A stretch of DNA of 41,550 bases. Source: JBCBST01 sp039819115 (GTDB lineage Bacteria > Bacteroidota > Rhodothermia > Balneolales > Balneolaceae). The stretch is taken from contig JBCBST010000014.1 of assembly GCA_039819115.1 (NCBI GenBank), positions 1 through 41,550 of the forward strand. Reading direction: 5' to 3'. The notes under the pieces were generated by a model. The model was not told the DNA's origin and did not search any database. It saw nothing but the letters and a program-made list of their open reading frames with translations. The translations under genes were made by a program, and so were the position numbers. The number at the start of each line of letters is the position of its first letter. Within the stretch, counting starts at the first letter, position 1. Of this stretch, positions 18,280-28,700 are shown one piece after another.

Positions 18280-18320
18280 ATCCTGAAACAAGCCTGCCTG
18301 TCGGCAGACAGGTTCAGGAT
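18280..18320. repeat. 41-bp palindromic repeat, copy 1
   Basis: Outer arms ATCCTGAA and TTCAGGAT enclose a second hairpin (CCTGCCTGTC / GGCAGACAGG). A copy differing by one base lies at 31414-31454. Any reading frames across it come from the palindrome and are not genes. Confidence 0.75.
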
Positions 18321-18343
18321 GACGCCTCTACTAATAATTTGAA

Positions 18344-18524
18344 CATTTCCCCTCGTACCGTAGCTCTGCTACGGTACGCTTGCCATCTAGCCATCTCTTC
18401 GTCATTCCGGACCAGTCCGCCTTGCCCGCCTGCCGTAGGCATGGCCGGCGGACGCCGATCCGGAATCTTAATCTGAATGAAGGGCTTGTCTAAAAAATCA
18501 GATTCCTGCCTGCGCAGGAATGAC
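18344..18524. repeat. 181-bp composite palindromic repeat, copy 1
   Basis: Nearly identical along its length to 31020-31200. It contains, in order, the hairpin GTACCGTAGC-TCT-GCTACGGTAC, a long hairpin with outer arms ATTCCGGA/TCCGGAAT and inner arms GTCCGCC/GGCGGAC, a TTAATCTGAATGAAGGGC tract, and the ATTCCTGC...GCAGGAAT palindrome. Differences cluster in the spacers between the hairpins. It has no coding potential I believe in and no transposase. It could be a non-autonomous mobile or REP-type element. Confidence 0.8.
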
Positions 18525-18530
18525 TAAGAG

Positions 18531-18558
18531 GTAGTGGCGTATCGCGATACGCCACTAC
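18531..18558. repeat. Perfect 28-bp palindrome (GTAGTGGCGTATCG arms)
   Basis: Two 14-base arms, GTAGTGGCGTATCG and its exact complement, meet without a loop. Close relatives with GGGGCGTAT arms lie at 25276-25295 and 30875-30902. The rest of the 656-bp spacer 18129-18784 shows another CTTGCGCTAG half-element near 18619 and no gene. Confidence 0.75.
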
Positions 18559-18784
18559 GATTGTGATTTTATGCGTGCAATCTTTTCAGTAGTTCTTTTT
18601 GCTATTATCATGCTTACCGGCAGGCAAGCTTGCGCTAGTTTTTGAACTCTTTTTTAAGAATTATAGTCACTCCCGCGAAGACAGATTAAGCAACATATAG
18701 TACGTTTACCATGCTCCGCTTCATAAATAATTGTCGCAATTGTTCGGTTTTCAATAGATTGAGTGTGTACAAATCCCAAAAGCA

Positions 18785-19018
18785 ATGACTTCAAATTATA
18801 AAGAAATTCAGCACTCGGCTCTTGAGTTAGATGACGCTCATCGTGCTCAGTTAGCGAAGACGCTTATTGATAGCCTTGATCAGGAAGTTGATGATGATAT
18901 CGAGCAAGCATGGATTGAGGAAGTCATAAAAAGGAAAGACGAAATCGAATCGGGAAAAATAAATCCGATATCAGGCCAGGAAGTACATAAGGCAGCCAGA
19001 GCACTGCTTAAAAAATGA
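18785..19018 (+). CDS. Addiction-module antitoxin (RelB/TIGR02574-like)
   Basis: A 77-residue acidic protein of the same family as the antitoxin at 17177: LELDDAHRAQLAKTLIDSLD, then EVDDDIEQAWIEEVIKRKDEI and a C-terminal GQEVHKAARALLKK. It should neutralise the toxin whose start overlaps its stop by four bases (ATGA). The two antitoxins share the family pattern but few identical positions, so they are probably separate acquisitions and not a recent duplication. Confidence 0.87.
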   Translation: MTSNYKEIQHSALELDDAHRAQLAKTLIDSLDQEVDDDIEQAWIEEVIKRKDEIESGKINPISGQEVHKAARALLKK

Positions 19019-19305
19019 CGGTTCAATATCATCCTGAAGCGGCAAAGGAATTAATGAGCTCAATTCAATACTACGAAGATAAGTCTGTTGGTTTGGGGGC
19101 CGAATTTCTTGATGAGGTGGAAGCAGCCATTGCAAGAGCTTCAGCTCATCCCAAGTCGGGCTCACTGCTTACTGAAGAAGATCGGCGAATTTTACTAATC
19201 CGTTTCCCATTCGAGATAGTTTATGATGTCACTGATCGTAAACTAACCATTACAGCGATCAAGCATATGAAACGTAACCCGGGATATTGGGCATCAAGAA
19301 AGTGA
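19015..19305 (+). CDS. ParE/RelE-superfamily toxin
   Basis: A 96-residue toxin: VQYHPEAAKELMSSIQYYED, GAEFLDEVEAAIARASAHP, RRILLIRFPFEIVYDV, and the closing IKHMKRNPGYWASRK. All core elements of the ParE-like fold are there, including the Arg/Lys-rich strand and the Asn-Pro-x-Tyr-Trp end. ATGA overlap with the antitoxin indicates coupled translation. The target (gyrase or mRNA) is not decidable from sequence. The spacer after it (19306-19528) leads to the efflux operon. Confidence 0.9.
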   Translation: MTVQYHPEAAKELMSSIQYYEDKSVGLGAEFLDEVEAAIARASAHPKSGSLLTEEDRRILLIRFPFEIVYDVTDRKLTITAIKHMKRNPGYWASRK

Positions 19306-19494
19306 ATCTGGGTAAGAAAAACCTTTCAGCCTCTCCACATCAGGCGCTTTCCAAAAGCCAGATATACTGAATACCTCCGGCCTGAGATCAAAACCTCGGA
19401 ATCTCTCAGACCAACCAGTCCACTAACCCCTACTCCATAGAACCATTCTATTTAAGAGGGGGAATCAACGCTTTTTTAAGTGATTTAGGTACAT

Positions 19495-19519
19495 TCACCA
19501 TCAGAATGATGAATGGTGA
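19495..19519. promoter_or_regulatory. Inverted repeat upstream of the efflux operon
   Basis: Arms TCACCAT and ATGGTGA are separated by 11 bp, with an inner CATCA/TGATG pair. The repeat ends 9 bp before the RND pump start. The position suits an operator or a 5' hairpin. No regulator gene is encoded beside it, so the binding protein is unknown. Confidence 0.4.
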
Positions 19520-19528
19520 TTTAAATAC

Positions 19529-22500
19529 ATGATTCACGGGATTATATCCTTCTCGATTAAGAACAAACTGGTCATTGGTTTATTTACGGTTGTACTGGTT
19601 GTTGCCGGAATATGGAGCCTGACCAAAATTCCGTTAGATGCCGTACCGGATATCACCAACAACCAGGTTCAGGTGATTACACAGGCTCCCAATCTCAGTA
19701 CGGAAGATGTGGAGCAGTTTGTGACGTACCCGGTGGAGCTAGCTATGGCGAATCTTCCCGGAGTTGTAGAAATTCGGTCCATATCCAGATTCGGGCTTTC
19801 GGCGGTTACCATTGTATTTGAGGATGATATGGGGAATTACCTTCCGCGCCAGTTGGTAGCCGAAAAGCTGGAGCAGGTTCGGGACGAGGTCCCACCCAAT
19901 TTCGGAAGCCCGTTTATGGGGCCCATCACTACAGGGCTGGGCGAGATTTATCAATATACGCTGGAAGTAGACCCTGCCTTCAAAGACACCTACTCCCTCT
20001 ATGATTTGAGGAGTATGCAGGATTGGATCATTCGCCGCCAAATGGCCATGGTGCCCGGTGTGATTGAAGTAAATGCCTTCGGAGGAGCAGTAAAACAGTA
20101 TGAAGTAGCCGTGGACCCTGCCCGATTGGATGCATTTAACCTTACCATGGATGATGTGTTTACCGTTCTTGAAGCAAATAATGAAAATACAGGTGGTTCG
20201 TACATTGAATATGATTACCGGGCAAATTTTATCCGTGCCGAAGGGTTGGTTACCAACCTGGACGACATTCGAAGCATGGTGGTTAAGCAGGTAGATGGAT
20301 TCTCGATTACGATAGACGATATAGCTACGGTTGGCTTTGGAAATGGAGTACGATATGGGGCCTTCACCAGTAACGGGAATGGGGAAGGCGTAGGCGGAAT
20401 CATCCTGATGCTTAAAGGGGAGAATTCCAATGAAGTGATCAAGCGGGTAAAAAAGCGAATGGCCGAGATTCAGAAATCGCTCCCGGAAGGCGTAACCATT
20501 TCTCCGTTTCTGGATCGAAGTGAACTCATCTCGAATACCACGTCTACCGTAATCAATAACCTCACCGAAGGAGCCCTGATCGTCATTTTTGTCCTGGTAT
20601 TCCTTCTCGGTAACTGGCGGGGCGGGTTAATCGTTGCTTCCACCATTCCCTTGTCCCTGTTGTTCGCCTTTATCCTGATGAACGTGTTTGATGTATGGGC
20701 AAACCTGATGAGTTTAGGGGCCATCGATTTTGGGATTATTGTTGACGGAGCGGTAATCATTGTGGAAGGCACGGTGTTTCTCATGCATCGAAACGTGCTG
20801 AACGGTGTACCCATTACCCCAAAAGAACGGGATGAAACCGCATTAACAGCATCAAAAAAGATGATGAATTCTGCCTTCTTTGGTCAGCTCATCATTCTGG
20901 TGGTATTTCTTCCCATTCTGGCTTTAGAAGGCATTGAAGGCAAAATGTTCAGGCCGATGGCGCTCACGTTTATGTTTGCCATGATCGGTGTCATGATATT
21001 ATGCCTGACCTATGTGCCGATGATGTCCTCCTTCTTTTTGAGGGCTTCAAAACCTACGGTATTATCCATCGGTGATCGATGGGTTCATTGGCTGGAAAAA
21101 CACTATGAAAGGGGATTAGAATGGGCGTTGAAACGAGGATATTGGATAGGTGGCATCGCACTCAGTTTGTTTGTGGGTGCAGTGCTAACGTTCAACCAGC
21201 TTGGAGGGGAGTTTATTCCCCGGCTAGATGAAGGCGACATTGCATTCCATGATTTGCTAAAACCCGGAAGTTCCCTGGAGGAGGCCGTTCGGGTGACTAC
21301 CCTTGTTGAACAGACGCTTTTGGATGAATTTCCGGAAGTAGAACGTGTGCTGAGCCGGATTGGGGTATCCGATGTGCCCATCGATTTGATGCCCATGGAT
21401 GCGGCTGATTGCTTTATCAAACTAAAACCAAAAGAGGAATGGGAAACAGCAGAGACGAAAGAAGAGCTCATCGATAAGATCAAAGACCGGCTGCTTCAAA
21501 TACCAGGGGTGAATTACGAGTTTACCCAACCCATCGAAATGCGGTTTAACGAACTGATGACAGGAATTCGTCAGGATGTGGCAATAAAAATCTATGGAGA
21601 AGATTTAACCGTGTTGGCCGCCAAAGCCGATGAAGTTGCTTCCCTGATCGGCAACGTGGAAGGTGTTTCGGATTTGAGAGTAGAAGCCACGGAAGGTCAG
21701 CCCCAGATCACCATATCATACGACCGGGAGCAGATGGCGGTTTATGGGGTGCATGTTCAGGAACTGAATACGTTCATTAAAACAGCCTTTGCCGGAAGAA
21801 AAGCTGGAGTTGTATTTGAAGGGGAACGACGATTTGACCTGGTACTCAGAGTGGATGAAGAATCCCGTTCCGGGTTAGAAGATGTCCAAAACCTGTTCAT
21901 CCGGTTACCCTCCGGAAACCAGGTTCCTATTAAAGAAGTAGCCACGATTGACTATCGCCCGGGTCCGATGCAGATCAGTCGCGATAATACCAATCGGAGA
22001 ACCTATGTGGGAATTAACGTTCGTGGCCGGGATGTGCAAAGCACCATCGAGGAAATTGAAGCTATACTGGAGGAGAACCTGCGACTTCCGGAAGGGTATT
22101 ATATCCGGTTTGGGGGTGCGTTTGAGAATCTGGAACGAGCAACTAAACGACTTCAGATTGTTGTCCCGCTCACATTAGGACTCATTTTCGTATTCATTTT
22201 CATTGCACTTCGATCATTATCCCAAACACTCATTATCTATATCTCTATTCCAATGGCGGCTATTGGCGGCGTGTTTTCTCTCTGGCTTCGGGATATGCCG
22301 TTTAGCATTTCGGCAGGAATCGGGTTTATCGTGTTATTTGGAATAGCCGTGCTAAACGGGTTAGTACTTATGAGTGGCTGGAATGAACTCAAGTCGTCTT
22401 CAGAGCTATCGTTAGTGGAACGAACGTTGTCCGGGGCAAAACGAAGAGTCCGGCCCATTTTGTTAACGGCCTCCACCGATATTCTTGGATTTTTACCCAT

Positions 22501-23869
22501 GGCCCTTTCCGCTACGGCCGGCGCAGAGGTTCAGCGCCCCCTGGCTACGGTGGTTATTGGCGGTATGATTTCCTCCACATTACTCACCTTATTTTTACTA
22601 CCTGTTTTGTACCGGGCCCTGGAAAAAAGAAAGCAGATGGGATTATCCGCATCATCGATGAAGCCAGCACTAACCGGGTTTGTCTTACTCTTTGTATGCT
22701 CTGCACAAGGTGTTGCACAACAAGAAACGCAGGAAATTCCCATTGGGATAGAAGAAGCTGTTCAGCGTGCTACCGCTCACTATCCCGGTATTAAAGCGGC
22801 GGCCTTCTCTGTGGATAAACAACAAAAACTCAAAAAAACGGCCTGGGATTTGGGCCAAACCACCCTCTTTACCAGTGGGGATGAGGTGGACAATAGAAAT
22901 GAGGGGGTCCGCACGGTTTTTGGACTTCAACAACAAAACATCGATTTGTTTGGAGTACCCGCTAAATCAAAGCTTCAACATCTTTCCGTTAGCCTGGCAG
23001 AATCGGGACAGGCGCTAACGATATTGGAAGTGCAATACCAGGTAAAAATGGCGTATGCCGGGGCGTTTGCGGCCAAAGAACACATGAAACTGATGCAAAA
23101 ACAGGATTCTGTTTTTCGGGAATTTGAACGGGCTGCAGGGATCAGATATAACGTAGAAGATGGTTCGAAACTGGAGTACCTGGCTGCGGCAAATGAATCC
23201 AGGAGAGCAACGCTCGCTTTACAGGAAGCGGAATACGATTATGCCATTGCCGTTCAGTTGTTAAATAAGTGGCTGGGGAATAGCGATAGCCTTTTTGTGG
23301 TGTCTGATGAGCTAAACTGGTTGCAGGAACCGGAGAAAGAACCTGGTGTGCAAACCGAGCACCCGATCCTGAAACGGGCACTGGGTAACCTTGAAGTAAG
23401 CCGGCAACGGGTTCAGGTTGTGCGGTCTCAAGCCCTGCCGAAAGTAAATGTACTGTATGGGATTCAACGGGTAAACGGATTAGGTGGGTTTCATCAATAC
23501 CAGGCCGGTATTTCTATTCCGTTACTCTTTAACAGTCAGGCCGGACAGGTACAGGCTGCAAAATTGGATGAGAATATCTCAGAACAGGAATTGGAACAAA
23601 CCAAACTGGAGTATGAACGTGCACTCGAAACGGCTCGGGTGAACTACGAAAAATGGAAAGAAACCTGGGTGTATTATCAACAAGAGGCCATTCCATTAGC
23701 GCTTGAGCAACTGTCGGGCTCCCAACTTGCGTTTGAGCAGGGAGCGATTGACTATCTGGAATTTCTGAATAATGCCCGCGCAGCACTCCAGGTTCAACAA
23801 TCCGCGGTAGAAGCAATGAAAGCCTATGCCGAAGCAAAATGTTATCTGGAGTACTATGTCAATACCTAA
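19529..23869 (+). CDS. CusA/CzcA-type RND efflux pump fused to a TolC-like outer-membrane factor
   Basis: A 1446-residue fusion. Residues 1-1035 are a complete heavy-metal-efflux RND pump: first helix IISFSIKNKLVIGLFTVVLV, KIPLDAVPDITNNQVQVITQ (about 31-50), the helix with GAIDFGIIVDGAVIIVEG (about 400-417) carrying the proton-relay Asp, and the second porter half around GVNYEFTQPIEMRFNELMTG. Around 1044 a Met is followed by a signal-like stretch (KPALTGFVLLFVCSAQGVAQ). A TolC-type domain then follows (about 1070-1446; coiled-coil YEKWKETWVYYQQEAI, end GAIDYLEFLNNAR). Such fusions occur in Bacteroidota. It pumps metal ions, probably Cu/Ag or Zn/Co/Cd; the substrate is not fixed by what I can see. 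It overlaps the adaptor gene by 14 bp. Confidence 0.92.
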   Translation: MIHGIISFSIKNKLVIGLFTVVLVVAGIWSLTKIPLDAVPDITNNQVQVITQAPNLSTEDVEQFVTYPVELAMANLPGVVEIRSISRFGLSAVTIVFEDDMGNYLPRQLVAEKLEQVRDEVPPNFGSPFMGPITTGLGEIYQYTLEVDPAFKDTYSLYDLRSMQDWIIRRQMAMVPGVIEVNAFGGAVKQYEVAVDPARLDAFNLTMDDVFTVLEANNENTGGSYIEYDYRANFIRAEGLVTNLDDIRSMVVKQVDGFSITIDDIATVGFGNGVRYGAFTSNGNGEGVGGIILMLKGENSNEVIKRVKKRMAEIQKSLPEGVTISPFLDRSELISNTTSTVINNLTEGALIVIFVLVFLLGNWRGGLIVASTIPLSLLFAFILMNVFDVWANLMSLGAIDFGIIVDGAVIIVEGTVFLMHRNVLNGVPITPKERDETALTASKKMMNSAFFGQLIILVVFLPILALEGIEGKMFRPMALTFMFAMIGVMILCLTYVPMMSSFFLRASKPTVLSIGDRWVHWLEKHYERGLEWALKRGYWIGGIALSLFVGAVLTFNQLGGEFIPRLDEGDIAFHDLLKPGSSLEEAVRVTTLVEQTLLDEFPEVERVLSRIGVSDVPIDLMPMDAADCFIKLKPKEEWETAETKEELIDKIKDRLLQIPGVNYEFTQPIEMRFNELMTGIRQDVAIKIYGEDLTVLAAKADEVASLIGNVEGVSDLRVEATEGQPQITISYDREQMAVYGVHVQELNTFIKTAFAGRKAGVVFEGERRFDLVLRVDEESRSGLEDVQNLFIRLPSGNQVPIKEVATIDYRPGPMQISRDNTNRRTYVGINVRGRDVQSTIEEIEAILEENLRLPEGYYIRFGGAFENLERATKRLQIVVPLTLGLIFVFIFIALRSLSQTLIIYISIPMAAIGGVFSLWLRDMPFSISAGIGFIVLFGIAVLNGLVLMSGWNELKSSSELSLVERTLSGAKRRVRPILLTASTDILGFLPMALSATAGAEVQRPLATVVIGGMISSTLLTLFLLPVLYRALEKRKQMGLSASSMKPALTGFVLLFVCSAQGVAQQETQEIPIGIEEAVQRATAHYPGIKAAAFSVDKQQKLKKTAWDLGQTTLFTSGDEVDNRNEGVRTVFGLQQQNIDLFGVPAKSKLQHLSVSLAESGQALTILEVQYQVKMAYAGAFAAKEHMKLMQKQDSVFREFERAAGIRYNVEDGSKLEYLAAANESRRATLALQEAEYDYAIAVQLLNKWLGNSDSLFVVSDELNWLQEPEKEPGVQTEHPILKRALGNLEVSRQRVQVVRSQALPKVNVLYGIQRVNGLGGFHQYQAGISIPLLFNSQAGQVQAAKLDENISEQELEQTKLEYERALETARVNYEKWKETWVYYQQEAIPLALEQLSGSQLAFEQGAIDYLEFLNNARAALQVQQSAVEAMKAYAEAKCYLEYYVNT

Positions 23870-25064
23870 TAGGAATCGTACAAAAAAATGTATTCTTCTG
23901 GCGATGATGTGCGCCGTTGGTATAATGGGATGCCGGCCCGGAGAGTCAGAATCACAAGGTATGCAGGACGAGCATCATGATGATGAACATCTGGAAGAAG
24001 TACACCTTTCCCAACAACAAGTGGAGGCGTTGGGCCTTCGGGTGGATACCTTAGCCCGGCGCGTCATGGAGGGTTTTATTGAGGCTAAAGGGGAGCTAAC
24101 CGTTACCCCTCAAAACGAAGCCATGATTTCTAACCTGATCGGAGCCAATATCCATTCGGTAGAAGTGATCGAGGAAGAAGAAGTAAAAAAGGGGCAGGTT
24201 CTGGCGTATTTATACCATCCGGATTTGATTCAGCTACAGGTAGACTTCGCCGAGGCTAACCAACAGCTTGAATTCTTACAAAAGGAATTCAACAGGCAAA
24301 GCACATTAGCAAAAGAATCGGTGGGTGCCGGCAAAGAAGTTCAACGGGTAGAAGCAGATCTGAATACCCAGCGGGTGCGGGTTGCAGGATTTAAGTCTAA
24401 ACTGAGGCAGCTCAACATGGACCCTGAGCAAGTGCTTTCCGGAAATCTATATGAGAGATCGCCGGTGTTAGCTCCGATTCCGGGAATCATTCAGACCGTA
24501 AATATCAGACAAGGGTTGTATGTGCCACCCGGAGATGTTCTTTTTGAAGTATTAAACGATGATCATGTTCATATTCATCTGCAGGTTTTTGAAAGCGATA
24601 TAGTCAACATCAGGAACGGGCAAGAGGTGCTTTTTTCCGTACATGGTCAGCCAAACATCGAATTTGAGGCTCACATCATTTCGGTTGGCAATCAGCTGGA
24701 GCAAGCATCCAAAACCATTGGCATTCACGCTGAACCCTATCATGATGAAGAAGAGGGACTGGTTTCCGGAATGTATGTGAAAGCCAAGATTCTGACGAAC
24801 CCAAAAACGGCATTCGCTCTTCCAAAAGAAGCCGTGGTGATGGAAAATGAACGACACTATATCTTTCAGGCCGAGCAGGCTATGGATGGGGGAGTACTGG
24901 AATGGCATTTCAAACCGGTAGAAATAAGCATTGGTCGGTCTGATGGAAATTGGGTGGAGGTATTACTCCATACAGAAGTCATAAACAGTCAGCAGTTTGC
25001 CTGGAACAGTGCCTATTACCTCTTAGCCGAAATGAATAAAGGGGATGCCGGTCATGATCACTAG
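23856..25064 (+). CDS. CusB-type periplasmic adaptor (RND membrane-fusion protein) lipoprotein
   Basis: A 402-residue adaptor. The start at 23856 is chosen because it gives a lipoprotein signal (CILLAMMCAVGIMGC); an in-frame start at 23826 would extend it by ten residues. After the Cys comes a His/Asp/Glu-rich tail (DEHHDDEHLEEVH), a likely metal-binding patch, and the C-terminus ends DAGHDH. Then come the barrel-sandwich half (VEVIEEEEVKKGQVLAYLYHP), a helical hairpin (QLEFLQKEFNRQSTLAKESV), the second half (PVLAPIPGIIQTVNIRQGLYV) and a membrane-proximal domain. It links the RND pump to its outer-membrane part and may hand over metal. The start lies inside the end of the fusion gene, so translation is coupled. 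Confidence 0.92.
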   Translation: MSIPNRNRTKKCILLAMMCAVGIMGCRPGESESQGMQDEHHDDEHLEEVHLSQQQVEALGLRVDTLARRVMEGFIEAKGELTVTPQNEAMISNLIGANIHSVEVIEEEEVKKGQVLAYLYHPDLIQLQVDFAEANQQLEFLQKEFNRQSTLAKESVGAGKEVQRVEADLNTQRVRVAGFKSKLRQLNMDPEQVLSGNLYERSPVLAPIPGIIQTVNIRQGLYVPPGDVLFEVLNDDHVHIHLQVFESDIVNIRNGQEVLFSVHGQPNIEFEAHIISVGNQLEQASKTIGIHAEPYHDEEEGLVSGMYVKAKILTNPKTAFALPKEAVVMENERHYIFQAEQAMDGGVLEWHFKPVEISIGRSDGNWVEVLLHTEVINSQQFAWNSAYYLLAEMNKGDAGHDH

Positions 25065-25720
25065 CAGATCATCTGTGGGGATGTAGTAAGCGGCCGGTCT
25101 GCGGGCCATGCCTTCGGCAGGCAGGGTTCTCCCCACACCTGGCGCAAGCTGCCTGTGCTGAACTTGTTTCAGTATCCGCTTGTGCCAGGTGTAGAGCACG
25201 TATGCATGATGTGAAAAAAGCACAAGCCTGCCTGCCGGTAGGTAGACGGACGCTTGCGCTAGTTTTTGGGAAGCAGGGCGTATAGCGATACGCCCCTACG
25301 GTAAGCCCCCACGCGCACAGCTCACATCCTATGGAACACCCTGCCGGGAATACCCAAAACCATCGCACAACCCAAAAAGCCCGTCCAGAGGCCGTAAACG
25401 CTATTTCTATTCAAAAAACATGGCGGATTTGTTATAGCTGGCGGTTTTGATATGGCGTAAATGAACTAGTGCATGGCGGGAATGGACTAACAGGTGCGTA
25501 TAAATAAGGGATAGCTTTATACCCAAGTCATCGTGCGTATCCACTGGAATGCACAGGATGGATCCGGGGGGCGGGGATGGTCTTCTTCATTGTCTGTTCG
25601 CCATCCCTTAACCCTGAATCTCACCAGAAATCAAACAATCACATTCTTGTCCATCACAAACTATTTACAACTCCCATCATGAAATCATTATACCCGAACT
25701 ACCCGATACTAGTAGTGCCT
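25065..25720. other. Repeat-containing spacer without a gene
   Basis: About 650 bp between the adaptor gene and the surface-protein gene. It holds the CTGGCGCAAG...CTTGTGCCAG inverted repeat (25139-25188), an ACGCTTGCGCTAG half-element near 25248, and the GGGCGTAT-AGCG-ATACGCCC palindrome (25276-25295). The part from about 25310 to 25720 has no repeat I recognise. It should contain the promoter of the surface-protein gene, but I see no clear box. Confidence 0.6.
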
Positions 25721-28700
25721 ATGAAGTTCATACGGCCCCTTAAGATCTCAGTTGTCCTGCTATTCGTGCTAATAGCCACGGGCACCTATGCCCAGGATCG
25801 TCCCTTCATCACCACCTGGCAGGTGGAAGCCGGAGATGCAATCACCATCCTACTCGATGGGGCGTTTACCTACAATTTCGACTACACCTGGAAAAACGAA
25901 CAGGGTGAGGTACTGGACACCGGTACCCATACCTCCGCACAAGGTGATTTTATCACCAACTTTTCTGAACTGGAATTGTTTGAGCCGGGCACGTACACCC
26001 TGGAAATCACGGGAGAATTTCCCCGGTTTTTTAACTACCCGAAAGATCGGCTACTGGACGTGAACCAGTGGGGGGACATCGCCTGGGGCAGTATGGAGGA
26101 TAGTTTCCTGGTCTGGCCGGGAACCAGCTTCAGCGCCACCGATGCCCCTGATTTGAACAGGGTGACGAATATGAGAGGGATGTTTCAGAGCGCGTCTTCC
26201 TTCAACGGGGACCTGAGCAGTTGGGACGTGAGCAGCGTGACGGATATGAGTTTTATGTTTTCCGAGGCGTCTTCTTTCAACCGGAACCTGGGCAACTGGG
26301 ATGTAAGTAACGTGACGGATATGGAGAAGATGTTTGAGGAAGCGTTATCCTTCAACGGGGACCTGGGCAGTTGGGACGTGAGCAGCGTGACGGATATGTC
26401 AACGATGTTTGCCGATGCGATATCCTTCAACGGGGATATAAGCAACGGGGACGTGAGCAGCGTGACGGATATGCGGCTGATGTTTTTTGGTGCGGATTCC
26501 TTCAACGGGGATTTGGGCAGCTGGGATGTGAGTAACGTGAGGACTATGGATGAGATGTTTGAGGAAGCGTTATCCTTCAACGGGGATCTGGGCAGTTGGG
26601 ATGTGAGTAACGTGACGAATATGGATGACATGCTGGATGGCTCGGGGTTGTCTCCATCCAATTACGATTCCCTGCTCATCGGCTGGGCGGGGCAGCAGGT
26701 GCAACAAAATGTGGAACTGGGCGCAGAGGGGTTGATCTTCTGCGCGGGGGAAGAGGCCCGGGGCCAGCTGACCAGCTCCCCTAATAATTGGACCATAACG
26801 GATGCCGGAGGTGGGGGAAGCGCTTGTGGGGCCGGCGACCGCCCCTTCATCACCACCTGGGAGACCACCCAGTCAGATCGGCAGATTCGTATAGCTCTGT
26901 CTAACGCTTTCACGTACAATTTCGACTTTGTGTGGAAAGATTCCAGGTCAGGTCAGGTGGTACGGCAAGGAACTCATACCTCGGATAACGGTAATTTTAA
27001 CAAGAATCTATCCCAGTTTGTGCCAGGTACCTATATCCTGGAAATCAGTGGGCTGTTTCCCCGGTTTTCCAATTATGACAAGGCGCAACTGAAGGACGTG
27101 AACCAGTGGGGGGACATTGCCTGGGGCAGTATGAACAGGAGCTTTCAGAACTGGCCGGGCGCGGGCTTCAGCGCCACCGATGCCCCCGACCTGAGCGCCG
27201 TAACGGATATGCAAAGAATGTTTGAGGGCACGCCTTTTTTTAATGACGACCTGAGCAGCTGGGATGTAAGTACGATTGAGGATATGCAGTTCATGTTTAA
27301 TGATGCGGTATCCTTTAACAGAAACCTGATTAGCTGGGACGTGAGCAGCGTGACGAATATGAACACCATGTTTGGTGATGCTACATCCTTCAATGGGGAC
27401 GTGAGCAGCTGGGATGTGAGCAGCGTGACGAATATGACCTCCATGCTGAACGGCTCTGGGCTATCCGTGGCCAACTATGATGCTTTGCTCATCGGCTGGG
27501 CTGGGCAGGAGGTACAGCAAGGTATATCGTTCGGGGCCGGTGGGCTTTCGTTTTGCGAGGGGGAGGAGGCCCGGAATCAGCTCATCAGTTCCCCTAACAA
27601 TTGGCGGATCACCGATGAGGGAAAGGCAGTCAGCTGCGACTTTAACGATCTCAGGGCTTTTATAACCACATGGCAGGTGGAGGCCGGAGATGTGATCATC
27701 ATCCCCATGGATGAGGGTTTCACGTACAATTTCAACTTCGTATGGAAAAACGTCCAAAATGAGGTGATACAGTCCGGTAATCACACCTCGGAGGAGGGAG
27801 AGTTTGCCACCGATTTTTCTTCGGTTGCACCAGGTACCTATATCCTGGAAATCAAGGGGCTTTTTCCGCGGTTTTTTGGTTATGATAAGGCACAACTGAA
27901 GGATGTGAACCAGTGGGGAGACATCGCCTGGGGCAGTATGCAAGAGAGCTTTAAAGACTGGCCGGGTGAGGAGTTCAGCGCAACCGATGTCCCCAACCTG
28001 GATGAGGTGACGGATTTGAGCGGGATGTTGCTTAATGCCGGATCGTTCAACGGAGACCTGAGCAGCTGGGATGTGAGCAATGTGACGGATATGGAGGAAA
28101 TGTTGGATGGCACAGGACTGTCTGTTGCTAACTACGATACTCTGCTCATTGGCTGGGCCGGGCAACAGGTGCAGCAAAATGTAGTACTGGGAGCAGCCGG
28201 GCTGGTATTCTGTAATGCAGAGGAGGCAGTCAACACCCTTACAGAGAGCTTTAACTGGACCATTAACGATGCGGGAAAGCGGTGTGTGGATGATATCACG
28301 GCCTTTATCACCACCTGGCAGACACTTAGAAATAATACGCAGATTACCATTCCTCTTGATGAAAATTTTGACTACGAGTTCGAATATGTATGGAGAAACA
28401 TCCGGACAGGGATTGTAAAGGAAGGAGAACACACCTCAGCGAACGGAAATTTCAGAACCAACCTGCCCGATGCAAGCGTTCATATCCTGGAAATCAGACG
28501 GCCAGGTTTTCCCCGGTTTTTCGATTATAATAAGGAAGCGTTGCTGGACGTAAACCAGTGGGGAGGCATTGCCTGGGGCAGTATGCAAGAGAGCTTTAAA
28601 GACTGGCTGGGCACGGGGTTCAGTGCCACCGATGTTCCCGACCTGACACAGGTGAGGGATATGAGCGGGATGTTTGAGGATGCGGATTCGTTCGATGGAG

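Noticed and set aside
18258..18476. A 72-codon frame starting with a plausible Met
   Set aside because: It runs through the 41-bp and 181-bp palindromic repeats; the similar frame at 31014-31199 arises from the second repeat copy.
19529..23869. RND-TolC fusion as a sequencing or assembly error joining two genes
   Set aside because: The frame is continuous over 1446 codons with an intact junction, and fusions of this size are known for this family in Bacteroidota.
25069..25368. A 99-codon minus-strand frame
   Set aside because: It consists of dispersed repeat sequence (CTGGCGCAAG and GGGCGTAT elements) and has an unnatural Cys/Arg/Ala composition.
26171..26620. Regular 75-bp repeats as a possible CRISPR or satellite array
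   Set aside because: Units are contiguous, in frame and encode DUF285 repeats; there are no unique spacers.
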